Part shown: piece after piece, positions 32,856 to 44,145 of the stretch
Layout: each line of letters begins with the position of its first letter
Numbering within the stretch: the stretch's first letter is position 1
Assembly (NCBI GenBank): GCA_022457065.1
Contig: JAJGBQ010000001.1
Location: 3,534,001-3,598,000 of the forward strand
From: Curvularia sp. ZM96
Lineage: Eukaryota > Ascomycota > Dothideomycetes > Pleosporales > Pleosporaceae
DNA length: 64,000 nucleotides
Direction of reading: 5' to 3'
Notes under the pieces: model-generated
What the model was told of the DNA's origin: nothing
Database searches by the model: none
The model's input: only the letters and a program-made list of their open reading frames with translations
Made by a program: the position numbers and the translations under genes

Positions 32856-33349
32856 AGCCTGGGAGACGTACAATCTGAGAACGTTTAGTTCCGGAAGTGA
32901 GTTGTAAGAGGAGATGACAACAAAGAAGGATGGAAGTGTATCGTGGACGAAAGGGAAGAGCTGGGAGATTTATGTTCAATATCCAATTTTTGTATATACT
33001 TGCAGCAAGCCAACTTGTGCTTGCTGCCTTTTTACTTCAATGATATGTGTTGTGCACATGAATGAATTTTCTGCCACTCTGCTTCAAAGTGGTTTCTACC
33101 TCCAAGGCAGAAGTGGGACATCGTACGCCTAAACACAGAATTACCTAAATGTTAAAAAAAGTTCTAATTTCTCGAGAATACCACCTAAGACACAACAACT
33201 CTTCCAAACCTCTATTCCACAATCTACTTCGTAGCGCAGACTCCAAAAACACCGCTAGCGCTTCCCACCCCCATCACCCACACCTTTCTGACCTCAGCCC
33301 CACATCCCTCACTGATCCAAATCACCAGAAACAGCAAAAAAAGAATCAT
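32856..33349. other. Intergenic, AA9 3' region to tRNA-Glu
   Basis: About 490 bp: LPMO 3' untranslated region, then the downstream flank of the minus-strand tRNA-Glu. Seven consecutive A at 33336-33342 (T on the tRNA strand) are described separately. Confidence 0.5.
33336..33342 (-). terminator. Pol III oligo-T terminator of tRNA-Glu
   Basis: Seven T in a row on the minus strand, starting eight nucleotides after the tRNA-Glu discriminator base. A run of four or more T is the standard RNA polymerase III stop, so this supports Pol III transcription of the tRNA. Confidence 0.8.
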
Positions 33350-33502
33350 TTCCGGTACCGGGAGTCGAACCCGGCTCTCGTCGGGCGCTTGATCATCGTA
33401 GAACAATGAAAGCGACGGATGCTAGCCGATCTGAAAGGAATTATTAGAATGATGTTGGGATGGAAGGAAGTTTGCGAGGTTGAACTTACACACCATACCG
33501 GA
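33350..33502 (-). tRNA. tRNA-Glu(UUC) with two interruptions, one spliceosomal-like
   Basis: Read on the minus strand. Acceptor strands TCCGGTA (33496-33502) and TACCGGA (33351-33357) pair 7/7. The T arm CCGGG-TTCGACT-CCCGG is perfect and contains the B box. The anticodon stem CGTCG/CGACG pairs 5/5 around a loop with anticodon TTC. Two insertions break the cloverleaf. The first is 59 nt at 33431-33489, directly after position 13; it begins GTAAGT, ends TTTCAG and has CTAATAA 19-13 nt from its 3' end. The second is about 22 nt at 33385-33406, directly after position 37, the normal place for nuclear tRNA introns. Removing both gives 72 nt including the discriminator A, with A14, G18, G19 and A21 in place and a D arm one base different from yeast tRNA-Glu. 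The A box (TGGTGT/ATCGG) is split by the first insertion. It may be a functional gene with an extraordinary intron or a recently disrupted pseudogene. Confidence 0.8.
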
Positions 33503-34057
33503 GGAGGCTTTCGATGGAGAAGTGGCAAAATTGTAGTGTATCTATAGATAACATATATGGATGGTGGGGTGGGGATGGAAAAAAAGGAACTGCCCCGCTT
33601 TGTGATCTAGCGGTTCGGCGAGGGGGGAAGAAGTCGATTGCGGACTTTACGTAACGGAACGGAGCGATCTTTAAGCGCTATCTTAGTTTTGAGTTTAGGG
33701 CATTCGTGGCTCTTCTTGTGAACTCTGTGTTTGGATTCTATGGGAAGTGTGCAGCATGCGATACAGGACTCTTTAGATGGGTTTTGGTTAACGGAAGCTG
33801 AGTAGCTCAAATAAGAATATCTCAAGTAGCTGCATGATGTAAAAGAAAACGTTCATTGTGGTTTATTCAGAGCACCACACTATCGAGCATATACATACAA
33901 ACCAGTAAAAGGGTTTCCTGAAAGACAACGCCAACATTGACCTCCACATAATCATACATGTCATTACATTACTTTACTTGAGCCCACGAAGACAAACGCT
34001 CGGTATTAAAAACACGCGTGATTGTTCATGAAAAAGGAATGGTACACAGCTAATGAC
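33503..34057. other. Intergenic, tRNA-Glu 5' flank to KDM4 3' region
   Basis: About 555 bp. The KDM4 3' untranslated region occupies the right part. No second tRNA, snoRNA-like box pair or ORF of note was seen. Confidence 0.5.
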
Positions 34058-37000
34058 TTACGAGGAATAACGCCATGTTTCTGCTCCAAGACCCTTTGAC
34101 TCAGGCTGTTCTGACGGCGTCGCAGGCTTCTCTTGGTCAGACGCAGCTGCAACATTGCCCTTGCCATCGTCACTGATAGGGCTAGGCGTCGGTCGCTTAG
34201 GCTCTTGTGGTGCTGGCAGCGATGCTGTCTCGTCCTGAGATGCTTCCGTGGGCTGAGGAGCGTCCTGGGAAGGACTCGGGCGAGGCTCTTGCGGTGGAGG
34301 CTCGGTTGTGGGGCGCTCGCCTGGCTGGCCTGTTGTTGTAGCAAGCTGTTTCAACATTTGCTCCCATTTTGGCGCTTCCGTCGTCTGTGTTGTTCGTGCC
34401 ATTTCACGTTGGAAAGCATCAGGCGACTGGAACTGGGCCGATGGCTTTGGTGCAGACGGACCCATGGACGGTGATCCATAGTAGCCCTGAGGAGGTGCGG
34501 ATCCACTTGGTAGAACGGGTTTCGGTGCAATCGTAGTAGGCGTGCCATTTGCCCTTGCAGGAGGTTTGGGCATCCATTCAGGGGCGATCCCACGATCCAG
34601 ACTATACGGTGAAATGTAAGTTTTTGACCTCCGCAAATAGCAATTTCTGAGGTAGGGGTAATTCATAACGTAGGATAGGTATTCAGTAGGGGATTGGGCA
34701 GCGTAGATGATGTTAGAGGAGGGTGTGACGGCGTACATTGGAGGTTTGGGAGGCCCAGAAGGGTTGCTCGGCATGCCTGAGACTGGTGAGTAAGTGTTTG
34801 ACGACCCTTGAGCCTGGCGGCCGGGTGGTCCATATGCTGGCACCGCACCGGGTCCTTGATTCTGTGAGTATGGAGACGGTGGCATGTGACGAGGAGTCTG
34901 AGTATATGGATATGGCGGCAAGCCATTAGCATGCGGCGGCGCTTGCGCATACTTGTCGATACCACTGAGCATCGGTCCGGATGTTGTTGGCTGTGATTTC
35001 CACGAAGCAGTCGAATAACTCTGCGGAGGAACATACGGATGATATTGCAGCGGTTGTTGAGCAGCATGCGGCGGTCGATGCGAGAGATAGCCCTGGTTTG
35101 ACTGTTGGCCGTGTTGCCTGTGTGGCATGCGATGGTCATAACTCACGTTTGGTTGATGTGCAACAGGTGAATTGGGGTTCTTGCGGGTGTCCGGATTGTA
35201 GACTGGCGATCTAAAAGGCGTCCCCGTGGAATCCTTTGGCTTGTAACTGTATGGCCGGCTATTCGGCATGTATTGCTGCACTGGAGTTCGTGGAGGAACC
35301 GCAATAGGAGCTGGCTTGAGCGGGTACGCGGCCGAGTATGAAGCACGATGGAAAGCTGGTACTGGGGGTGGAGGCGGCTTGACAGTGTCGAGGAAGTTGC
35401 TCTTCTGATTGTGTCTTGGCCTCGCGGGGTTCTCAGTATACTGTGGCCTGGCCTCGGTTGACGTCTTTCCAAGATAGTACCACAGCTGATTTTCTTTGCT
35501 GAGATCGACCTTGGCCATCTTTTGCGTAACCTCCGGAGCAGTGTACCACTCTGCCCACTTCTGCTCAGAGTTAGGGTCGTGGAAAGGATCACCCATCTCA
35601 GGCACACCATCAGTACGATTGGTGATGTCAAGAGACGCGTCGGTTTCCTTCAGGTGTTCTGGGAGTGGCTTAGCATTTGCGGATGGCTTCGGTCTCTGAG
35701 ATTCATCCGGATGAAGCTTCAGGATGTATTTCCATTCAACCTCAACACGGTCACTATTCAGGTTAGCACAGCAAGTCAATCGAGTCCACTTGACATACCC
35801 ATCAGGCAACACATCTACCAGGGCGGCCTGTTCTCCAAGCCTGTTCTCCACTACCTGTGCACCATAGATTTGGTACATCTCTCCGCCCACGTATTGGAAC
35901 TGAATGACATCCTTGGGTTTGAGAGTCTTGCCATATGCCATGATATATTTGTCCTTCTCGAGCGCTTCAACATCGACCGTCTTGTTGTTCCTCTTCTTTG
36001 GTCGATGGAAACGGCATCGGAAGTCGTAGCCATCGTAGAAATATTCTGTACCTTCTTCGTCAAACGTGGGCATCGGTCCGAGGTCGACTTGGACTCCAGC
36101 TGCAACAGCACATGTGGCGTGGAAAGCCCTGGTACACTTCTTCTGAGAGCACTGGAAGACAGCCCCGCGCTTCGATCGACAGTAGTTGCACTTCAGTTCA
36201 AGACGATCCTTGCCAATATTGGCCACATTGCACACGGTCTCAATGTCGTTCTTTTTGACAATGTATGTCTCGGGTGTGTAATCGGCGCAGATGCGATGAG
36301 CTTTCATGCCGTTGTCAGTCGGCAACAAGTCGTCGTACTCGACATCGTTGGGACATAGAATACAAGGCATACCACGGCCAGGGATCCGGATGCGAATGCG
36401 GATACGTTTGAGCTTCTTCGGCTGCGATGTCTCCTTGGGATCCTCCTTTCCACGCTTCCTCTTGTTACCAGTCGATTTGCGGCTTGCTTTAGCTTTGGTC
36501 TTTCCAGCAACGCTGACAGGAGGACTAGGAAGACGATCCACGCCGTCATCGTCATCTTCTTCGTCATCTGTCTCTTCGTAGTACTCAGGTGTCGGTTCGC
36601 CTCTCAGCTTGCGTTCGATCTCATTGACATCAACCCAAACACTGTCAGACTCGCACATGCATTTCTTTGCAATACGTCCATAGCTCAACCACGATTCATT
36701 CGCAAAATTGACCGATTCTGCGCAGTTGTAGCCAATGTTGTAGCCGGAATGGTAGCCGTAGGGGTAGGTGATGACGAATTCACCTTCGTAATGAACAAGT
36801 CGATTAACTTTAATGTTGAAGTCTCTCTCCAACCGCTGTGGAGAGATCAAGTAAGTCTTATGGCGGAGGAACTGCGAGCAATGCTTCGCATCATTGGGCC
36901 AGATGGTCTGCATTGCAGCCTCGAAGCGACGAGCGTCCTCTTGCGATATGCTGTACCATTGCTTGGGGGCGCCGAAGTGGATGTAGTTGATACTGTAGAG

Positions 37001-38340
37001 ATCCACGTCCTCGAGATGCCAGGCAAATGTAGCCTTCCACATGCCCAGGTATAGATAGGCAGTGTTGACACCAGGGACTTTGGTACCGAGCACGTCGAGA
37101 AGGTTCGGTAGTTTTGCTACGTTCCAAGACGTCGTACTATCGTCAAAAAGGGAGCCTGGCATGTCTGCACCATACATTGGCTGACCGTAGTTGATAGTCT
37201 TCCAATAATTATCCTCAAGTTCTTTGCAGCGCTCTACTGTGTACTCCTCAAGGCCATGCAAGCGGTAGTCAAAGTTCTCAAAGGCTGCTTCGTCAACGTG
37301 ATCGGCCATGGCACCCCTGTTATTCAGTCGTCGCGACGAAACAGACTTCTTCTCGTCACCCGTTTTGGGCTGCCGGCCACGTACTCTGGTGGGAGTCTCG
37401 GCCCGGCTCTCTTTCTTGACTCTTCTCGAGGACGTCCTCTTATCCTCTTTTCCAGGAGATGTCGGCGTAGGGGGAACATCCATGTGCTCGTCTTCTTCAT
37501 CCTCTTCGTCACCAGTCGGCTCCTTCTTCACTTGGCGTCTCCGGGAAGGGCGGCCAGGACCGCGTTTGGGCGCTGGTGAAGCGTCGTCATTCTTTGTAGA
37601 GGCAGCTTGAGCTCTTGTAGAACGGGTCCTAGTGGGAACTTCTGCAGCAGCTTTCCGGCGCTCACCTCGCTTGGCCGGCGGCTGATGGTGCGGCTCGTCT
37701 GTTACTGCCTTCCACTCCGGCAGGTTGTATGATCGCTGCTTTTCTATGTTTGCTTGTGTGTATATACCGTGTTGTCCGTTGAACTCTTGTGTGATCGGGT
37801 TCTTGACTTTGATGGTCTTGACAGCTTCCGTAAGGTCGGGGAGGGATTCGCGCCTGCAACTCTGTGAGCTATGAAGTAACTTTTAGTGGTAACCTCATTG
37901 ACGCACCATTCTTTTGGTGGAATGACTTTGATTATACCAGACTTCATTCCATGTTTGTCGACTTTTTCAATGAAGCGCTGGAAGTTGCGAAACTGATCCA
38001 TTGTCTGTAGAGATGGTTGTCAGTGCCGTCCGAACTACTTTCGCATGCATCATATCTATAGCGCCATTGCGCGCGTCGCATGGGTTCTCTTGGGAAGCGC
38101 ATGTGCATCTTTGCGACGTACCGGCTTGAATACAGGGATCTTTCCTCCTTCAAAGTAGTGATCGGGCTCGATATCTTCTCCATCGTCGCTGTCGAGATCT
38201 GTGAGCTCCGACGACATCCTCTCAAAACGCTTGTCGTTGTCTTCGCTTGTCGGCGGCGTCAGGGCTGGCTTGTTGGCGGCATCATCTTGCGGGACAGGCG
38301 GTGCCTCAACCGAAGGGACAATATTTTGCGGCGCGTCCAT
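34058..38340 (-). CDS. JmjN-JmjC-PHD histone lysine demethylase (KDM4/JHDM3 type)
   Basis: Nuclear Fe(II)/2-oxoglutarate dioxygenase predicted to remove methyl groups from H3K9/H3K36. The protein is about 1370 residues from three exons (38122-38340, 37907-38004, 34058-37853); introns are 117 and 53 nt. Order: JmjN (IPVFKPTMDQFRNFQRFI, FIEKVDKHGMKSGIIKVIPP) around residues 67-106; an AT-hook-like KRGPGRPSRRR near 200; JmjC with iron ligands His and Glu in WHLEDVDLYSINYIHFG (about 384/386) and the distal His in YPYGYHSGYN (about 473); then a PHD and extended PHD pair (CILCPNDVEYDDLL, CNYCRSKRG, CTRAFHATCAV). A Tudor-like domain is not obvious. The last about 450 residues are Pro/Gln/Ser-rich and disordered. 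ATG 38340 is preferred; one nine codons upstream is also in frame. Confidence 0.93.
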
Positions 38341-40126
38341 GGCAGTCGTAGTATTCGAGACGTGCAAGTAACGGAGGAGCTCGTTCGCGACTGGTGATTA
38401 GGTTTGCGGAGACGATGGGGTTAACATGGGTCGCTTTCTCCGCCAGCGAGGGCGCGCGTGAATCTACGAGCACGGCAGCAATTTTACGGGCAGCGCAGAG
38501 GTTTGGCTAGGCGTTTGGCGTTGTCGTATGGCGATTTTGCAGCTTCTTGGGCCAGAAACACGGCTGGGGGGACGAGGAGGCAAGGTGTGCGAGAATGAGG
38601 AGGTTGCAGGCTCGACGTCTGTGCGCGTACCAAGCTAGTACTTAGCGTGCCCTAGATCCCGGCTCGTCGACTGATAATCGAGCCACCTTTACAATCAGAT
38701 GAAGGCGTGAGAGGCCGCTGGGGCACTTCCTCTGTCCTGTGCATAAGCGCAGAAAGCAGGCAAGCAGTCGGATACTTCTTGTTGCATATGGAGATGTTGT
38801 ACCAAGGAATTCCGCGCGAGAGTCACACCAGCGCAGCATTAAGTTGCATGCACGTCATCCAAGGATACATCATCTATCTGTGAATCCGATCTGATAAGAT
38901 TACAGCCTTGCCGGCAACTAGTCCGCCTGCATCTGTTCACCGAACCTTGGTTACGTACAAGCTGGTAGTCAAATAATGAAACCTCATTCATTTTTCAATC
39001 ACTACAAATCTTCTGTGACTCAGCAGGCATCCCACAGGTTAATTCTCCTTTTATACGCATATCATACATGAAACTTGGTACCTGGATTTAGCGGGTTAAG
39101 CTTTTCTCACTGGCGCCTATCTAGGAAGCCACAGAAGCCCACTAGTTCATATGTTGCACCCCTATGTCGAGGCCCAAGGCCGCACCTCACTACCACGCGA
39201 AACTGGTATGCGCGCTGCAAAAACCTCATAGAGGCAGATTTATGTATTGTTCCCATTGGCTCAGGCTCATGCATCAACGTTAGCGAAAGATGTAGGTCAG
39301 TGTTGATGGACAATCCAGTGGCACTAAGCAATAGCACAAGAGCCTGAACAAACCTGTGACACAAGAATGAAAGAACTCGACGCCTTGATTCTGTACATTT
39401 TACGTAGATACAGCAAATCAGATTCTAGTCAGCTATTTTTCTGCACCCTCATGAACCAGCGCAGCCTCAAGTGACGCAGTGCCAGACTTGATACATGGAG
39501 CGCACCATCACCAGCCTTTCTCTACTAAGCCTCACAAAGAAGAAACGCCATAGCAAAGAACAGAACGCATCTTAGCGTGTGCAGGCAGCCTTGGCTCTAC
39601 CTTGGACGTTCCCGTGTGGAGCGCGACGGTGTGCCTAGCCATGAGTAGGCAAAACTCCACACCGACACGTCGTATTCCCACTCGCCAATCGGAGTCGTTG
39701 ATGAGCCAGCACATCCCCCATGCATCTTCCCCGGATCGACACACCGCTACTGCCAGGGGCAAGCCGAGCTGTCGTCATCATCGTTTGCACATGCTTCAGT
39801 GCCAAGCGGCAATCTTCTCTTACCTATAAATCCACAAGTACCTGACGCCAGCAATCACGCACTGAACAAAACTGAGAGAGTCGTACAAGCCATGTTTTTT
39901 GAGCGCCAGATCATCCCCCAGAATATAGTACAGTGTCCCATACCCGAAGAAATAGAGATCCTATGCACCGATGCTATGCTACCAAACCCACTAGGCTGTA
40001 CATTACGCCTTTCCATTCTTCATGATGCGTTCCGTTCAGCCACTCCACATGCTATAGTGGAAACAGGCTGTGTGACCAATTTCCTTCTCATGTGCAAGCC
40101 ATCTTCAGGAATGCTCTACTCCTGCT
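38341..40126. other. Long intergenic region
   Basis: About 1.8 kb with the KDM4 promoter and leader on the left and the RGG-protein 3' region on the right. Several short ORFs occur on both strands, none with a family signal or plausible splice completion. Confidence 0.5.
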
Positions 40127-41686
40127 TTATGACGATTCGCCGCGAGGACCGCCACGGAAGCCACCGCGTCCTCCCCTGAACTCTCCACGGCCACGGCCAC
40201 GCCCACCGCGGAATTCACCGCGGGGACCGCCTCGGCCTCTGCCCCTGTATCCGCCACGATCACCACCAGAGTGGCCTCCTCGGCCCCGGCCACCGCGGTT
40301 GTGGTGAACCTCGGAAAAGCCATCGTTAGCAGGTGTAGCGGCTGTGGGTGCGGAGCTTTGTTCGGGAGCGTCATCAGCCCAGCTCTGGGTACTGTTGGGC
40401 GCAGCAGCAGCGTGTGGTGTCTCGGTTTCGGCGGGGTCTCGCGGGACCATCTCGAAAGACTCGGTCAGTGGGTCATCGCTTCCAGCTTGCTGCTTGTCCC
40501 ACTGAGCCTGTGCTGCAGCGTTTGCCGAGTCTGTTCCAACGTTAGATGCTGCTGGTGCCTCTGAGGCTTCTGCTGGGGCGTCAGTGACAGGTTTGTCGCC
40601 AGCATCAATTTCGGTAAGTCCGGCATTGATGATGGTTGGATCGGACACAGTCTCGATAGGAGCAGCCTGATGTTGTGCGACGTCATCAACCCAAGCCTCT
40701 TCCGCAGCAAAAGGAGCCTCCTCAAGCGCAGCCTGCTTCACCTGGGAATCTACACACGGTCAGCCCACTCTTCTGTCTCTCCTAGGGTTCTAGGAACCTA
40801 CAGGTAACGCCTAGCACTACACCCTCAGTTGATGGTACACCGTCACTCGCACCATCGATCAGCTTCTCCGCTGCCATGACAGCAGCGGCGTCTCCTCCAT
40901 AGACCTGGAGAAGAGCACCTTCAAAAGCCTTGGTGAGATCCGACTCATCATCCTCCAATTGGCGACGGGCAGCAGCCGCCCTCAAGAAGCGGGACAGTGT
41001 CAGGAGCTTCTCCTTGACAACCCTCTGCTGCTCCAGCTTAGCCTCGGCCTTGATCGTCTCCCGTAGTGTGTCGAGCTCTCCAGCGTGTGTCTTGGACAAA
41101 ACCTCCTTCTCCTTGGCGAACTTGGCCTCGAGCTCATCGCCGTACTTCTTGTAGTTGTTGTACTGCTCCTCGTACTGTGCAAGCTGAGCCTGGAGACCCG
41201 GCTTCCTCTCAGCCTGGGCCTTCTGGTCGGCGTTGATCTTGCGAGAGGCTAGGAGCTCGTCGAGGGAGACGCCAGGGTTGGCTGCGATTATCGAGTCGAC
41301 CTTTTGAGTTGCGCTCTATAACATGCAACGTAAGCAAAGGGTTCTTGCAAGGCTGAGGGGCACTCTAAGTTTACCAGCTTCTTGTTGATGTTGCGGATGT
41401 TCCTATGCGCCCAAGGGTTAGCAGGTGATTTCTCTGCGGACAATGTGTCTAGTTGCGATGCAGAGAGTGCGACTTACTTCTGGATGTCCCTGAGGTACGA
41501 GTTGTCGCTGTCTGCGCCATTGGCCTTGCTTGCGGCCTCCGAACCACCCGCACCGGCTTCAGATGCAGTCTTTTCGGGCGCAGCTGGCACTGCAGTAGCT
41601 CCTTCCTGCTTGCCCTTCTTCTTGCGGGCGCTCTTCGACTCCCCTGTCACCAGGTTCTGCAGCTTGTTGACTACCTCCGGGGCCAT
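40127..41686 (-). CDS. Conserved fungal coiled-coil protein with C-terminal RGG box
   Basis: Probable RNA-binding or translation-associated protein of about 457 residues; exact function unknown to me. Four exons: 41478-41686, 41375-41402 (28 nt), 40802-41315 and 40127-40749; introns of 75, 59 and 52 nt are phase-consistent. Features: a basic N-terminus (SARKKKGKQ), then NIRNINKKLSATQKVDSIIA, a Lys/Glu-rich coiled coil (EEQYNNYKKYGDELEAKFAK, RVVKEKLLTLSRFLRAAAARR), an acidic Ala/Glu-rich middle with several Trp (EEAWVDDV, QSWADDAPEQ) and a terminal RGG/RGR block (about 50 residues ending RGESS). RGG boxes bind RNA and are arginine-methylated. It may correspond to the YAG7-like family; that name is a weak recollection, not a demonstrated match. 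Confidence 0.8.
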
Positions 41687-42209
41687 TGCGGTATTCAATT
41701 TTGCGGATTTCGAGGATTTGAGTAGCTTTTACACGTGGATCGCGTATTTGAAATTGGAGATGAATTCGAGATTGTTGGTCGTGCGGTTTTCAAGTAGATG
41801 GTTTGGGCACCTGGTCGCCTGCCCTCGATGTAACTGCGAAATTAGCGTGGGCACTAGCGCCCTCGTGGGCATGACGCACGCCCTCGGGCTTTGAGCATAG
41901 GACTACATGAACAAACGCCCGAGTCAAGGTAAAGCTGGTATCCGTATAGAATACGCCGATTCTCTTGTTAATTTGGTGCCCAAGGTATTTTGCAACACTA
42001 TTGAGCTCATCATCATGAATTCACATGCTCTGTACGCTAATGCTAGTGGATGCTAGTAACACGTAGTGTGGAAAAGAAAAGGTAATGCATAGGTAAAACA
42101 TACATTCTGCCATAAAGACTTGGATAAATCAATGAATAGGTAAGAATGTTCTTAATGCCATACGGGGTATCTATCTCACTGGCCAAGGTAACAGCATCAT
42201 CGCCAGACG
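41687..42209. other. Intergenic
   Basis: About 520 bp: RGG-protein promoter on the left, F-box gene 3' region on the right. Nothing specific recognised. Confidence 0.5.
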
Positions 42210-43907
42210 CTAGGTAAAGTCGTAAACCACAAGTGCCTGGCTACCTTCACTCTTCTCTCTGAGCACGACAACATTTTGCTCATCAAAGCCGACCCATCCT
42301 CTGCTTACCGATGAATCATCAAAGCCTTGATCAAGCGCCAACCGCAGCCCAATCTGGCGTCCAGAGGTATCACGCGGGGTGTCCGCTTCCCCAACTTTTG
42401 ATGGTTGTATGCGCACGCTCAATTCCCCGTTCCTCGACCGTTTTCGATTTACAGAAGAGTTCATGCCGCCTTCCAAGTCCCAGACACGAAGTTCATCGCC
42501 AATTCTACTGACTGATACGGCCTTACCGCGCATACCAACATGAGCACCGGAAATTGAGGATGTGTGACCCCAAAGCCGGTTCCCAGAGCTGATTGAGAGT
42601 GCTGATGACGTTGATCGGACCAAATACAACGACAACGTGTTATCTGGATGCGCAACGAGAAGGTACGGGTGCGAATACGACATTGAAGTAGGCTTCGATC
42701 TGCTCGGTCCAGTGGGGACAGACGCGTCGCTAGAGCTACCTGGGAAAGGTGACGACGAGCGAACAGAAGGTGAAGATGGAGAACGATACGCAGATAGCGT
42801 GAACGAGTGCTCGTCCGCTGCAGTCGCCAATCTCGACTCAAGGAGCTCTCCCTTATGCGAAAGTATCAATTCTTGTATGCCGACCGTCCAGCCAGCCAGA
42901 TAAGTCGGAAGAGAATACGCGATGGCTGCGGTCATGCTTGCTGCATTCATCCTCAAGGAAAGCGAAACGGGTGGCCATGCGGTGTGCGATCGAAGAGAGT
43001 ACAGAAGAGTAGGAGCCTTTAATCCGCCATTTGTCTTTGGTGTCTCCTCAAAGGCATACAGGGAGAGTAGATGATCTTCCGTCATGGTCAGAAGGTAAGG
43101 GGACGAATATGCGAGAGCCGATAGCATTCCGTTGGTAGACGGCGGATGGCTAAACAAGTTCTGGAACTTCTCTTGGTCCTTTTTCAACGCGTATATCGAG
43201 AATGAACCGTCTTCAAACCCTATCGCCGCTCTCTCTGGTTTGCCTTCACCTTCAGAGGCGTCTATAGCCATAGATGTGGGTAGTTGAGGTGTGTCTGCCT
43301 CATCGAGAAGTTCCGTAGATGCCAGTAGCTCGCGATCGTTCTTTGAACTCCAAGCGCGAAGTCCAGATATAGAATCTGCAGCATAGACTATGCTGTTCGA
43401 CATCATCACCAGAAGCGGTGGATCTGGCGACCGCTCAGCGACCACAATCTCGCTGACGGCGCATTGTCCCTGTGTCCAGTTGTGCCGTAATCGGTATTGC
43501 TGTTTCCAGTTTGTCTGCTTCCCATCTTTAACGAGAGAACCATCTTCCAGCCACTTTGATAACCGAGAGGAGTAGTGAAGGCGATTAGGATTTGCAGGGT
43601 CTTTGATGCCAGGTATACGAGATGCGCGTGGGAGGACGAATGTGCGGTAGTAAGCTGCCTTCCAGAGCTCCGAGTCTAGCGATAGTCGATTCAGCTTCTT
43701 AGACACCCTGCGCAGTAGTCAGTACAAATTCCATTCCGCAGAACAGCCTTCCTACCTTTGGCATACTAGAAGTGCCGGTACAGAGATGAAGGATAGTACG
43801 CGAACAAGCAACTCATCACTCAGCCTGGAAAGCCTGTCGGGGTGCAAGAGCCTTGGCGCCTTCGCTGGATGCTCATTATCATCGTCCCCATCATGCGCGC
43901 GCTTCAT
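42210..43907 (-). CDS. F-box protein with WD-like repeat domain
   Basis: Probable substrate receptor of an SCF ubiquitin ligase. The protein is 549 residues, two exons (43756-43907, 42210-43707) separated by a 48-nt intron that falls inside the F-box. The F-box reads LSRLSDELLVRVLSFISVPA then LLVCQRVSKKLNRLSLDSEL, followed by WKAAYYRTFVLPRA. After it come degenerate beta-propeller blades (IVYAADSISGLRAWSS, AAIGFEDGSFSIYAL, YLLTMTEDHLLSLYAF, RLWGHTSSISGAHVGM, DELRVWDLEGG). An acidic MKRAHDGDDDNEHPAK precedes the F-box. Substrate is unknown. Head to head with the Sae2-like gene, only 238 bp apart. Confidence 0.87.
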
Positions 43908-44145
43908 AATAAAGAATGTCGGGTTGGCGGCGAAGGCAAATGAGCCTCGGGAACCTTACTGTGCTTATCGTTATCGCGGAAGTGTCTGTGCAGTCACTCG
44001 TGATCACGCGTTTCAATTAGCGTGCCTCTATGGATGTTGCCGCCTAGTATTGCACATCCCCCACCACGCTCGGATGCGAGCACACCTACATAAGCCCACC
44101 TGAGCGGTCACGTTTCTAGCCCATGCAACACTGTCTGTATGAGAG

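Noticed and set aside
35522..36358. 278-codon plus-strand ORF with hydrophobic stretches
   Set aside because: Antisense of the PHD region of the KDM4-type gene; no signal peptide or family match.
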